Origin: Scylla paramamosain
Lineage: Eukaryota > Arthropoda > Malacostraca > Decapoda > Portunidae
Reading direction: 5' to 3'
DNA: 64,000 bases
Assembly (NCBI RefSeq): GCF_035594125.1
Contig: NC_087152.1
Span: 13,607,501 to 13,671,500, forward strand
The translations under genes were made by a program, and so were the position numbers. The notes below the pieces were generated by a model, which saw only the letters and a program-made list of their open reading frames with translations, made no database searches and was not told the DNA's origin. Below, piece after piece: positions 43,426-55,419 of this stretch (its first letter is position 1; each line of letters begins with the position of its first letter).

Positions 43426-43492
<67 letters not shown>
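43422..43492. repeat. (AC)n(AG)n compound microsatellite
   Basis: Short AC run joined to a 50-bp AG run. Confidence 0.97.
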
Positions 43493-43496
<4 letters not shown>

Positions 43497-43708
43497 GCAA
43501 TGACTGTAAGGAATTTCAATGTAAGATAAAGTAGTAATCCAAGACATCCTGCTCGCTCTTCCTCTCCTTCCGTCCTCCCTCCTCTCGCTCTTGTCCCCTT
43601 GAAGCTTCTCGTGTCTGGAAGTGATCAATTGTCCTTCCTCCCTCCTCCTTACAGCGCGTCTTCAAGGCTATGACCTTCAGAGGGTAACAGAGATCCTAAT
43701 ACTTAGAT

Positions 43709-44140
43709 CCGTATTTTGAAACGCCATATGCTCTTATAAGCAATATTCTTCGAGGATCACAAATATTAATACTCGGGTTCTCAAGGGTGCTTTTTTTTTA
43801 TATTGATTATGAAGGGTCTTTATTTAACCTTTCATTGCGATAGGAAACCATTAACAACACCAAAAGTAATGCAAGTAATACCTGAAATCTCTATGAGCAT
43901 CTACAAGAAAGAGGGGGAATGAAAAGAATAGTTTTTGCAATTTCTACCCAGCTTAAAGATTGGAGGCGACTATAGAACAATTAAAGATGTTTCAGAGTAA
44001 TTAGTAATTTAGGAAATATATATCAAATAACACTCAAAGGGTTAAATTATAAATAGAATCATTGAAACCCATGTAATTTTCACGAGGATCTGTTAACAGT
44101 AGCCAAGATAAGACGCTGAGACGTTTGGAAATGTGCATTC
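43709..44140 (+). mobile_element. Foldback MITE copy G, split by a nested TTAA element
   Basis: The left part is CCGTATTTTGAAACGCC to about 43827 including CTCGGGTTCTCAAGGGTGCT. The right part (44046 onward) continues AATAGAATCATTGAAACCCA, GATCTGTTAACAGTAG and AGATAAGACGCTGAGACGTT. The two halves abut if one TTAA and the insert are removed. Confidence 0.75.
43824..44045. mobile_element. Nested TTAA-flanked MITE inside copy G
   Basis: TTAA at 43824-43827 and 44042-44045 flank 214 bp with short inverted ends: CCTTTCATTG at the left and the inverse of CCCTTTGAGTGTTATTTG at the right. There is no coding capacity. TTAA duplication suggests piggyBac-type mobilisation. Confidence 0.65.
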
Positions 44141-44204
44141 TTAATTTTGACATCACACTGGCATCCAAAATGAAGGCGGAATCGGGTTACAGTGTATGAA
44201 TGAA

Positions 44205-44605
44205 TAATTGGTTAGTATCGCGTGGATTAAGTCTAACGTTGGTGGATAGTAAATGGATAGTAGCATGACTGACTTGTATTACGTGAATAAGATGTAAAGT
44301 ATGTGGATAGCAAATAGATGGCAGTTGAAATGGCTTGTATTATGTGGAAAAAAGGTAACGTAGGTGGATAGTCAGTGGATAGCAGTTTAATTGACTACTA
44401 TTGCATGGATAAGATGTAACGCAGGTAAATAGTATGTACATGAATATCGGTGTAGTGGACCAGTATTACGTAAATAAGAAGTAATGTAGATGAAGAGTAA
44501 ATGGATAACAATCAAGCAGGAGTGGATGTTGATGGATAGGATAAACAAGCGATGTAGTGGAGTAGTAGTATGTGGATAGTAAGTGGATAGCAGTCAAGCA
44601 GGAGG
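44205..44605. repeat. Degenerate minisatellite, unit about 63 bp, about 6 copies
   Basis: GGTGGATAGTAAATGGATAG-like cores, TTGACTTGTATTACGTG and ATAAGATGTAACG elements recur in the same order near 44240, 44300, 44365, 44425, 44490 and 44570. Confidence 0.75.
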
Positions 44606-44799
44606 GAATATTGACACTGCGCTGGATAAACAAGGAATGGAGAGGGGTAGCACTGTCTTGTGGCTGAGTGACGCACCGAGTGGCTGTGAGAAGGGAATGT
44701 GGAAAGGAAATTCAGCCGAAGGGACAGAAGATGTGACGGTCAAAGTTACTCTCTTGTTTATGTGTCCTTGAGTTATCCATCCTTCTTCTTTCAGTCCTT

Positions 44800-45110
44800 C
44801 AGCCCTCCTCCCCTCCTCCCCTCCCTTCTTCCTTCCTCCTTCCTCCCTCCCACCCGGTCACGTTCCTTCCTTCACGACAACCACCACCACCATCACCACC
44901 ACTACCACTGAAACCCCAGCCGCCGGCATTACCACGACCACTATTATTATTATTATTACCACCTCCGCCGCTACCACCACCACCTCCACCTCCTCCTACA
45001 CCTCTCTTCCTTTGCCTCGTCTTCCTCTTCCTCCTCTTCCTACCACATTCAAACCAACACTACTAAAACAATCACAGTACTACTACTACTAACAATTTAC
45101 ACTCCTTAAC
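44800..45110. repeat. Low-complexity CCT/CAC/TAC sequence
   Basis: Pyrimidine-rich and CCACCA-type trinucleotides; no gene seen. Confidence 0.8.
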
Positions 45111-45419
45111 TAACATTAGAGGATGAAAACAATGTCATTTCTGGTGTATCTTCATTAGGAAGCACTCCAGTTTTATGAAGAATTTTTAAACTAGTTGTAG
45201 ATTGTTTGGGTGGTTTATTTCTTTAATTTTGCGATGTTCACCATTAATAACAAGCTGCACGAAAGGAAGATATGATAATGATCTTTAATTGAATGTTTGA
45301 TAGTCTCTTCACTTCCTCACATCCGCCCTCATGCTCATTCGCTCACTTAACCTTCTGTTCCTTCCTCGTGGCTCTGAAGAATGGTTAAGGAAATGTAAAG
45401 AAATGCAGTTAACATGGTG

Positions 45420-45498
45420 TCTTTGCTTTCTCTTTCTTACCCTCTCGTTGTTCTTTTTCCGACTTTTTTTTTGTTTCTTTTTGTTTCTGTTCGTTTTC

Positions 45499-45562
<64 letters not shown>

Positions 45563-46110
45563 GCTTTTTTTCTTTCGCTTCAATCTTTTTTTTTCAAGTT
45601 TTGTTTTCTCTCTCTTTAAATTCGCTTTTTCTTCTTGCACTCTGTCAGTTTCTCCGCTTCTTTTTCTTCTTCTCTGCTTCTTTTTCTTCTCTTTTTTCAT
45701 CTTCTGCTTCTTTTCCATTCTTCTCTCCTTCCTCATTCGTCATATTTTTTTTTTCCTTTCTCATGTTTCCTCTTTCACGCTCTCCACCTCCTTTCTTCCT
45801 TTCATCCTTCACTGCTTGCTTACCCTCTCCTCCTCCTTCTTCTCTTCCTCCTCCTCCTCCTCCTCCTCCTCCTCCTCCATCTCCTCCTTCTTCCTCCTTC
45901 TCCTTCTCCCCTCCTATAATAATTCTAACTTCTCTTCTTCTTCCCCCTTTACGAACTCCCCCATCTCTCCCCCTCCTCGTTCTTATTTCATGTCACCCTT
46001 CTTCTTCCCTCCCATAATCTCTCTCCCATATCTCCCCATGCGTCATTCTTACTACCTTCCCTTCCTTCCCTTTCTTTCCTTCGTGTCTGCCTTTTTCCAT
46101 CTTGTACGTC
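45420..46110. repeat. Polypyrimidine-rich tract with (CT)n core
   Basis: About 690 bp overwhelmingly C/T on the plus strand, with a CT run at 45503-45560 and TCC runs near 45845. The 228-codon open frame here is a compositional artefact. Confidence 0.9.
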
Positions 46111-46317
46111 TCCCCTCCCCTCTTACTCACACAACCGTACTTCGCTTCCGGGTCGACCTTTGCAGCGGTTCCCCACACCTGCTGCTCCCGAGAGGTGAAC
46201 ACACGATGCGGTCTGGCCGGCGATGTGTTTACCATGTACGGGGCTTGGCATAATATCTCGGCGCCTGCTGTATAGTGCTTGCTGGTGGCGAGTGAGTTAA
46301 GGAGTAGGGAGTAAGTT

Positions 46318-46528
46318 CTTATTCTGAAACATTTCTCCGCTGCACCTCCACTACATTCAAAAGGTTCTAGTTAAAGTTACACGGGTTTTTAAGAATGTTT
46401 TTACGTTTCTAGTGACAGATGAACAAGATTTCTACATTATTAACAAGAAAAATAATCTTGACAACCGGGCTATTCATCTCTGTGGCCTTGGAAAACAGTC
46501 GTAGAGAGAGAGTGTTTCTGAATACGGG
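46318..46528 (-). mobile_element. Foldback MITE copy H, near full length
   Basis: Reads in inverse orientation: TTATTCTGAAACATTTC, GTTTTTAAGAATGTTTTTAC, TCTAGTGACAGATGAACAAG, CATCTCTGTGGCCTTGGAAA and a closing GTGTTTCTGAATACGGG. Confidence 0.8.
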
Positions 46529-46744
46529 CCTACGAGTGTATGAAGGAAGCACATTATTGCGCTACCAGCTTGTATTGATCTCCCTTATTCGGTGAGGACT
46601 ACAGTAAAGGAATGGTGCAACATACACTAAACTAGAGTCACACAGACACCTGAAGAAAGCAATAACAACAAACTTCCTGTAAGTCTACAGAGGAAGAAAA
46701 TAATAGGACAATGAATGTTGCTTTGATTTTCTCTTTTTTATATC

Positions 46745-46800
46745 AGGGAGGCGGGCCAAGGACACAAAAAAAGTACGAATATAAAAAAAAGCGTTTGGTA
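46745..46800 (-). mobile_element. Short LINE 3' tail
   Basis: GGGAGGCGGGCCAAGGACAC on the plus strand is the inverse of the TCCTTGGCC...CTCC...AAAA tail seen after the LINE remnant at 34.2 kb. Confidence 0.4.
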
Positions 46801-47130
46801 TATCATCCCTCCCCTTCATCCTCCAACTTCTTCCCCCTTCCCCCCCAAAAAAAAAGGGGGAAAATCGGGAGGGTTAACTTCACAAAGGAATACAAAGAAG
46901 GACGAACAGCAACTGCCCTTGAGGTCCACACTAACCTATACTAACTTTACTAGTGGAAGAGACTGGATAGCAAAAAAGACGACATTTCTGAGGTGTCTTT
47001 AGCCTTTTTTTATTTATTTATTTATTTTTTATTTCCTCTCTCCTTAACATCAACGCCCTTGGCCCTGACGATAAAGAATTTCAAGGGAACCCGCTCCCCT
47101 AACCTCCTCCCCAATCTACTTCCCGACCCC

Positions 47131-47241
<111 letters not shown>

Positions 47242-47423
47242 CATCCATCTGATCCACTTCCTCCTCTCCCTTCTCTCATTCGTTCGCCTCCACCGTCTCC
47301 TCCTGCATAACCACAAGTCCCATTCCTTTCACCCTTCCTCTTCTCCCCTCTCCCCTCTCCCCTCTCCCTCTCTCCTTGCCGCAGTGTTCCATTTCCTGCC
47401 GTGGAACTAGGGTGTCCATCCAG

Positions 47424-47672
47424 GTGGTGGTGGTGGTGGTAGTGGTGGTTAGTGGTGGTGGTGGTAGTGGTAGTGATTACTTTTGTTGTTGTTGTAGTTG
47501 TTGTTGTTGAGCGTTGCAGTGGTTAGGTTATATATTATTTTCACATTTTTCCCTTAATCTTCGTTGTTGTCGTCGTCATCATCATCATCGTCATCATCTT
47601 CATCATCATCATCACCATCATCATCACCACCATCACCATCATCACCATCAATCATCACCATCATCACCACCA
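47424..47672. repeat. (GGT)n, (GTT)n and (CAT)n trinucleotide tracts
   Basis: GTG/GTA units to about 47470, GTT near 47485 and ATC units at 47570-47672. Confidence 0.93.
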
Positions 47673-47984
47673 TCATAATTGCAATTAATACCTTTAAAAA
47701 AATAATAACAATAAAGGCAAATGTACGTACATACTTAATATATGAAAAAAAGAACACTGAATTCATACATTCTTTATACTCATAAGTACCACATAAACTA
47801 ACATACTCTTTACGTAAAATATAAACCAGAACCATAAAACAAACGCCAAAGTAAGTTCACTCACTATCAACCAACAAACATATACAGATGAATGAGTAAA
47901 TGGGTACTGTGCATCCTTATTACTCACCTTTACCCATACAACATTGACGTCTAGGAACCCATAGCAGGACTGTCCACCCATCCT

Positions 47985-48060
47985 CTGCAGTCTCGTGTTT
48001 GGCTGAGTGGCGAGACAGTACCGGCCTGGGTTCAGATCAATAGTGTTCCCTCATCTGTGT
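47985..48060 (+). mobile_element. Possible short SINE remnant
   Basis: TGGCTGAGTGG at 48000 fits a tRNA A box and GGTTCAGATC at 48029 resembles a B box, but the spacing is about 15 bases too short for a tRNA. Confidence 0.25.
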
Positions 48061-48141
48061 GTCGTGTGGTGCTGGTCTTGTGTGTGGTGATGGCAGGTGA
48101 GAGTTATATAATCTGCTTGTCGTGTTTCCAGTGTCAGTAGT

Positions 48142-48293
48142 AGTCAGTAGTAGTGGTGGTGGTGGTGGTGATGGTGGTAGTAGTAGTAGTGGTGGTGGTG
48201 GTGGTGGTATTATTATTATTATTATTATCATTATTATTATTATTATTAGTAGTAGTAGTAGTAGTAGTAATAGTAGTAGTAGTAGTAGCAGAA
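48142..48293. repeat. (GTG)n, (TTA)n and (TAG)n tract
   Basis: Consecutive trinucleotide runs. Confidence 0.95.
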
Positions 48294-48715
48294 ACAGAAG
48301 TACTTTTCATTGATAATCAGTTAATGAAACCCCCATTCTATCACTATTCTTTTTTTACTTCCTTTTTAATTTTCTAACTTATCGCACTGCATTCAAAATC
48401 AGAATGAGAAAAACACGATCAAATATCAAGCAGCCACAAAAATAAGAGTGAAGGAAGCCGACACGCGATGCTTTCCCATGATAACAGGCACTCATTTCTC
48501 CAGCGGGATGGCAGGCAGTGCTCTGTACACAGTAATTTCCAGGATGTTTTCCGCGTGGCCTCGTCTAATAACATGGTGCAGCCTTCCGGCGCCGAGGACT
48601 TACCACAACACTGGAGGCTGTCACGAAGACGCCCCACCTCGGCATCCATGTGCTCAGCCCCCGCGGAGTGCTACATAACCCATAACCTATGAATCAGAAC
48701 TTGAATACAGAGCCC

Positions 48716-48915
48716 TTGTTTTGAAATGCTTCAGGTTCTTGCATATTTTTCAAAGGTCACGGAGATAGTTGGTCAGGTTCTCAGGTTTTCTCCAGTCACG
48801 ATGCAGAATCATTGATAAACGATCACTAGATTATGAAAACATGCTTGAAAATCCACCAGAAACTTTCATTCACGCCTGTTAAAAGTTATGATTGGAATGA
48901 GAAATGTCTGAGAAT
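48716..48915 (+). mobile_element. Foldback MITE copy I
   Basis: TTGTTTTGAAATGCTTCAGG, TTTCAAAGGTCACGGAGATA, GTTGGTCAGGTTCTCAG, ATTATGAAAACATGCTTGAA, CGCCTGTTAAAAGTTATG in family order. Confidence 0.75.
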
Positions 48916-49002
48916 AATTTTGGGTTTAAGTTTGAGAATTATTGTCACGGGATCATTGCGAAGCAATAATCATTCCATTTTTGCAAGTAGGAGCTCAAGT
49001 CA

Positions 49003-49042
<40 letters not shown>
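49003..49042. repeat. (AC)n microsatellite
   Basis: 40 bp AC. Confidence 0.97.
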
Positions 49043-49045
<3 letters not shown>

Positions 49046-49529
49046 CGACAGGGCTGAGTACGGGGCACTGCCTGAAACCCGTCAGGCGGCCTCCACGTCC
49101 CGCTCGGAACCCATGACCCACTAGCCAAGGCAGTGAACCGGCCGTGCCCGCGACCTTTAGCAGCCCTGGGATGAGGTCATGGGTAGCTCAGGCAGCTTCC
49201 CGAGGTGAACATCCCCCGGCAGTACCTCACTACGTCCATTACACCTTCACTACACTTTAACGTATGCACCACGCCACACCCTCGCAACACCCTGAGTTCC
49301 GCTGCATCACACCCCGGCACACGACATGAATTAGTCAGAAGTTTCGTGATAATAACATAACTCCGATATCTTGAATGGACCCTGAATGGATGACGAGTCG
49401 TGACCCTGAGTGGAGATGGCAGCAGGTGTGACCTTTGACTCAGGCTTCCGGCGGCATGGATGCTGGGAGCGCCGCCTCTCTTCCATCACGACTACCGGGT
49501 CCTGAGTACTGCAGCCGCGGCTAAATACA

Positions 49530-49875
49530 TTCTACTAAGACTTGTGATAAAATGGAAGGTTGTTCGTTACTTACTTTCAAGACTAATGAGAAATAGAAGC
49601 CTATTCGTTATTTGCTTTCGGTACTTACAAAAAATAGAAGGGTATTCATTACTTTCAAGATTTATTAGAAATGGAAGGTTGTTCGTTACTTACTTGCAAT
49701 GCTTATGATAAAATGGAAGGTTATTCGTTACTTACTTTCAAGACTATGAGAAAATGGAAAGTTACTCATTATTTACTTTAAAGACTTATTAGAAACAGAA
49801 GGTTATTTTTGTTTTTTGCTTTCGATACTTATAAGAAATGAAAAGTTATTCGTTATTTACTTTCGGTTATTCATT
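49530..49875. repeat. Minisatellite, unit about 45 bp, about 7 copies
   Basis: Units of AAATGGAAGGTTATTCGTTA then CTTACTTTCAAGACTTATGA recur from 49548 to about 49860 with modest divergence. Confidence 0.85.
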
Positions 49876-50379
49876 GGAGTGTTATTCTCTCGCTCCTTTA
49901 TCTGTATTGTTGTTCGTTAGTCAGTGCATAAAAGGAAGGGGATAAAAAGTTGATGGGTTGAGTGAATCTGGTTGCCTCAGGGCGCTGCTCCACGAAGGGC
50001 TGTAAGGAGTACCACTTCATCACTCATTCTTTATTCTATTTTATTTGTGTATCTATTTGTCGCATTATTTAACATTAAACAAAAGGCAACTACTATAGAA
50101 CTACTACCTCTACTACTGATGGTACTTACTATTGAAAACACTGATCAACAACAACAATTACAACAACAGTACTACTATTACAGCCACTACTAACTACGCC
50201 ACCATCACCACCCCCACCACCACCACAACTGCGACAGAGAATAAGAGAAAACATTGGATATCTGAAAGGTTCAACCCGAGCCACGAACTGTTATTCTTGT
50301 AAGGGTTGTCGAGGCTGGGAAACACTGAGCATGATTAGGGTTGACCTCAGAACACCTGCCACCACCTGCCTGCCTACCT

Positions 50380-50875
50380 GCCTGCCTGCCTACCTATCTA
50401 CCTCTTCTATACTTTCACCTCCTTCTCTTCTTACTTCATCTCCTCTTTATGTTTTTTTTTTTTTTTTTATCCCTGCTCATGCTTTCTTTTTATTGGTTTT
50501 CCTCCTCCACTTCATCCACTGTTTCGTGTTTCTAATCTATTTCCTTCGTCTTCTCTCCACATACTCTCTTCTTCTCTTGCTTGCCTATAATCATCTTTTT
50601 GTTATTCTTGTTCTTGTTTTTGTTCTTCTCGTTCTTTTTATTTCATGTGACTTCTCTCGCTTTGTATTGCTTCTCAGGCACCAACTTTCTACTATTGCTG
50701 CTTTTTTCTCTTCTTTCTTTCTTTTTCTTACTATACGATTGTGTTTTTCAAATTTCCTCCCTCTTGTTCCACCACCACCACCACCACCACCACCACCACC
50801 ACCACTACCACCACCACCACCTCCTCCTCCTCATCTTCCTCCTCTTCCTCCTCCTCCTCCTCTTACTATGAACAC
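50380..50875. repeat. Polypyrimidine-rich tract with (CCA)n core
   Basis: C/T-dominated for about 500 bp with a CCACCACCA run at 50769-50820. Open frames here are compositional. Confidence 0.85.
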
Positions 50876-51335
50876 AAACAGGATGGACTTAAAAAATGAA
50901 GTACAACAAACGTTCTCACGACGGCCTGACTCCTCACAACTAACTCCCTCGGGCTGGGGGTGGGGGGGGCGGTAGGGAAGAGCCGCCACCTACCCACCTT
51001 ATAGCCTTGGCATTGGCCCCGTTATTCCTGTGGTCTTTTCTTCACTGCCATTGCCTCAGCTTTGGCCGTATTTATTTTATGTGGGGAGTGATGGAGGGAA
51101 TATGAATGCGAAGTTTGTTTTTTTCTTTTTTTTTCATAGCTAGCTTGTAACCAGAACATCATGCTTGTCTTGCTTATTCATCGTGACCTTTTATAGTCAT
51201 TATGGACTGCAGTATTTTGTTTACGTAAAGCTATTATGAAAATGTCTTTTTGACTTTATTACATGAGTAGGATTCTACGTGATGGGTACGTTGTATAGGT
51301 CAGTAAACTACTATGACTATTACTGTTTGTGTTAC

Positions 51336-51542
51336 GAATTCTTAAGCGTTTCAGCGCCTCATCTCGACTCTTAACAAGCTCTTGTGAAAGTTATTAGGGC
51401 TTTCAAGGGTGTTTTCATGTCCTGGTTCTAGTTTAACAAAGAGTCTGCATCATCAGCATAAAAAATATCTAGGAGAAAAAGACCCATCATTTATGTGGCC
51501 TTTGAAAACAGTTACAACAGAACAACTTTAAAGATACCGGTT
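51336..51542 (-). mobile_element. Foldback MITE copy J, near full length
   Basis: AATTCTTAAGCGTTTCAGCG, TTATTAGGGCTTTCAAGGGT then GTTTTCATGTCCTGG, TCTAGTTTAACAAAG, ATGTGGCCTTTGAAAACAGT and AGATACCGG. Confidence 0.8.
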
Positions 51543-51817
51543 TGTAAAAGTTGTAATAATTTAGTAGTGTACTCCCAGCATAAACATGATGCATAAGCTC
51601 CATGTGATTAATCCTGAAGTTCAGTTCATTATTTTATTGTGAACAGATGGCCAGTCTTTCCAAGTCCCTTGAGTGTACTGAAGCATTTTTAATAGGCTGC
51701 TGTAAACGCGACAGGATTCTTACCAGGCTTCACTGTGAAAGAACGAGATTCCGTGGAAGCGGGCCCTTCATTTCTCATCTACTTTCCTATACAAAAGCGC
51801 GTTAACCAGTCTTGGTT

Positions 51818-52035
51818 CCGTATTTTGAAACACTTTTTACTTTAATCAAGATTGTTTCCAAAAGGCTGCAGAGATAATTTTTCAAGTTCTTGTGGATGCT
51901 CTCTTGTTGATGATACAGAATACAAGTTAAACTAAGGTTATAATAACGAAAACACCTTTAAGATCGCCAGTAACACACACTACTTAGACCGTGTTAAAAG
52001 TAGTTGAGATAAGGCATAGTGCAGATATGAACGAA
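51818..52035 (+). mobile_element. Foldback MITE copy K, near full length
   Basis: CCGTATTTTGAAACACTTTT, GGCTGCAGAGATAATTTTTC, AAGTTCTTGTGGATGC, GATGATACAGAATACAAG, AACGAAAACACCTTTAAGAT, CCGTGTTAAAAGTAGTTGAG and ATAAGGC. Confidence 0.8.
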
Positions 52036-53408
52036 GACTTCAGCTAAATATTAAAGATAAAGTTCATTCATGTCAGCACACGTTCAAGAACACTGATTAT
52101 AATGCCTCACGAGTCTGGACCAGTGGACTGAACCGCTCTACCTCCTCATGAGTTTTCACCTGCTGCAACTCTATACTTCGTTTGTGTGGCACCTAATATT
52201 TTGTCTCTCGCCTTGTCATCACAACTTCACATGCAAACTGTATCGTTGTGGCGCCACCTTGAGGGCATTTTAATAGAGTCTATCCACCCGGAGTCTTTTC
52301 ACTGGGTCTATCAAGGCGCGGTGCAGGAGGATGATCTCTTCCCGGTCTCTTTCCGCACATACCTATTGGAACCGGTTTGGGAGGAAGTAGCTGGGTCAGG
52401 AAACTGGCGCAGCATCCACTCGCCTGCACCGGCTTGGAGTTACGGTGTTTGTTGAGGCGCAGCACACAGGAGCTTCATGTGTAGAAAGTTGATTGATTGA
52501 TTGATCGATTTATTGATTGATTGGTTAAATGAATGGCTTTATTGCCATTATAATGCTCTGGATGCCGCCAGCATCAGGTGGGTGCTAAGTAGTTGCATAC
52601 CGCGCGCTGTCCCATTGAACTATGATCAACACCTGAGTACTTTAAGACATTAATTTGCGTGTGGAAAGTTCTTCGTCCCTACAGTGCACCCCATTTAAAG
52701 AATATAATGAATGCATATTATAGAAGACATCACTAGCAAGTTATATCAATACAGACCACATAATAATAGATAAATAAATAAAAAATAACAATAAAAAGAG
52801 TAGATCAGGTGATACCAATCCATTCAGAGAAGACAATGAACCTACGTTATAGAAGACACCACCACCAGGTTATATTAATGCAAAAAAAAATAAATAAAAG
52901 AAGAGGACGTCACATGACAGCAACTGATCATAGCGTTTTGCGAACAGCTGTACAAAAGTTACCTAAGAAATCTAAGATTTTTAGTTCCTAACGTAGCCGT
53001 GAGCTGGGCTTTCGGGTTTATACTTCTAAATAGAACTTACTCCCTCCAAAAGTGCATCTCAGCGGCAGCCAGCAGAGGGAGGAATCAGTGGTCGTGAAGC
53101 GGCAGTGGTGCAGCTCCCACGTGAAGGCGAGGCAGTGCACAGGTTCCCAGAACTTTCCGTGTATCAGCGTCATGGTGAAATTTTTACATTCACTCAAATT
53201 AATTTTCTCGCTCGCGTGTTCGGCAGGAACTCATCATTCTGTCACTGTTCCCGCCGCCCGCAGCAAACCAGAAAGCAGCAATGTTACCTTACCGGTTACC
53301 CACGTTTTACATGTCACTCTGAGATATACGTGAGTGCGTGCGTGCTTCTGTGTGTGTGTGTGTGTGAGATCTCACAACGTGTATTTATTTGACGGTCTCT
53401 CTCCACAG

Positions 53409-55363
53409 AGTCTCCAGCGCAGTCCCTGGTGGCGTCCCGAGAACCAGATGGCAGGACGGCGACTTTAAAATCCCACCAAGCAGCGGCGGAGGACAGTGGA
53501 AAGAGATTAGAGGCGCTGGGCGACTCAGTAGAAGACCTGCATGCCACTGAAACAGACAACAGAGATGCAGCAACGACGTGGCTAATGGAGGGAGAAGCCT
53601 CGCCGCCTCCCACCACTCAGCAAGATGACGAGGACATCACCGTCCCGTCCACCATTGCTGTAGCAAACGGCGAGGAGGAGGTGACTTCCATGCAAGGTAT
53701 GGAAGATTTCGCGGCCGTCCATACTCACCTTCCGCAGAACGAGTTAGAGAGGGTGGAGGTGACAGACCCCACCAGTGACAAGGAAGAAGAGAAGGAGACC
53801 GAAGAAAATGTGGTGGTGGTAGAGACTGTAGTGAGCACAGCTCCTCTCTCTCTGCAAACCAGCCGCCGCTTGCCCCGCACTGTGTATGGTGGCTTCGAGA
53901 CCTCACCTGCACACTATAATGAAGTGGACGCCACTGAGCAGCCCCGAGGCTTCCTCTCTGCTGCTCCCACGCTCACCACGTTCATGTCGGTGGCGTCGCG
54001 GCGACCGACGGAACACCGGAGGAGCGACTCCAGTCCGGGCATCGACGACATCATTCAGGGCATCGTGGACCTGCTAGGCGGCAACGTCAAGGTGACGGCC
54101 GCCGAGGAGCCCAATACGCGCCTCACCACCTTCGGAGGTGGGGTGTACACCAGCACGCGCATCAATAACCGCGGCCCGCCCAGATTTACTAATCTCCCCT
54201 TCGAATTATTGTCTTCCGTTCTGCCCACGCGGCTCCCCATCAGGCCTCCCGTGACGCCCCCGTCCGCCACACACCCAGGGCGCCCTCATTTCGTGGCCAA
54301 TACACGTCCCCCATTCCTGGCACCCCTCCCGCCCTCGCTGGCTACCCGGGCGTCCCCTGTGGTGCCCAAGCCGTTCGCAACCGGCATCCCGCTCCCCGTG
54401 GACCTTCTACCCCCTGCCCCAATCTCTGACCTTCCCCCAGAGGTCGTCACCACCTCCCCAGCTGGCAGTATTTCTGAGGACACTCCTCCCGCTGCTGTGC
54501 CTTCCACCACTTCCATTCTTCTAACCTCGTCCACTTCTCAACCCACTCTTACAACATCTACCTCATCTTTGTCCACTTTGACTTCACAGTTTTCAGAACT
54601 ATCCACACCATCACCGTCCTCGCCATCTCCCACGTCACCGCCGCCCACCACCACATCCCTCACTTCATCATCTTCCACACCTTCATCCACAACTACGACA
54701 TCGGAATCCACAACAGTCTCGTCTCCCTCCACGACTCCTTCCTCTCGCCCCACGCCAGCTGGTCCCAGCGAGAAGCCTGGCACCAAGGTGACGGAGGCCG
54801 TCACACCTCAAAGTAACACTGCGGATGATTCCCCAACGCCGGCATCTGATACGCTCACGACCTCTCAAGCGCCGGGCAGTACAAGCAACCCCCAGGAGGC
54901 TGCCCCGCCGCGAAAGCCCTCTCCTGCCCCCACCATGCTGGAGCCCTCCATGTTGGAGTCCTCCGTCACCACCGTCGCCTCCTTTACCGAGGCCTCGTTG
55001 CCTTCTCCCACCACCTCCACGCAGGCTTCTTTGTCTTCTCCCACCATCACCACCACCGTCACTACTGCCGACGCTGGCCCCGGCCCTCCACCGCAGGCCA
55101 CACCTCCACTGTTGCCTCCTAGCAGGCCTCAGCCGCCAGCCGTGGCTACCTTTGCTCCCCGGCCGGGCATGGTGATTGATGACCACCAGTACCGGCCTGG
55201 CGAGGTTATCACGGGGGTCGGCGTGCCCCACGTCATGCCCGCCGCTGGGGACGTCTTCGATGTGACTGTGTCTGCCCACCATGGATACGGGAGCTCACCT
55301 AATACCTATCGTCCACCCTACGGCCCACCCGAACCCCAGGCCCTGCCCGCAGGTGAGTGTGCG

Positions 55364-55419
<56 letters not shown>

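Noticed and set aside
45331..46253. 228- and 145-codon Phe/Ser/Leu/Pro-rich frames
   Set aside because: Pure composition effect of the pyrimidine-rich tract; no conserved residues, no splice context.
50331..50975. 214-codon Phe/Leu/Pro-rich frame
   Set aside because: Again a compositional artefact of a pyrimidine tract, with no domain.
52186..52455. 89-codon frame with plausible amino-acid composition
   Set aside because: No splice sites in phase, no recognised domain and next to repeats; support is too weak to call a gene.
53052..53333. 93-codon frame before the mucin exon
   Set aside because: It could be a leader exon but its donor phase does not match the next exon; kept only as a finding.
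54683..55282. 199-codon antisense frame, Gly/Arg-rich
   Set aside because: Antisense shadow of the Ser/Thr/Pro-rich mucin exon, whose codon bias removes stops from the other strand.
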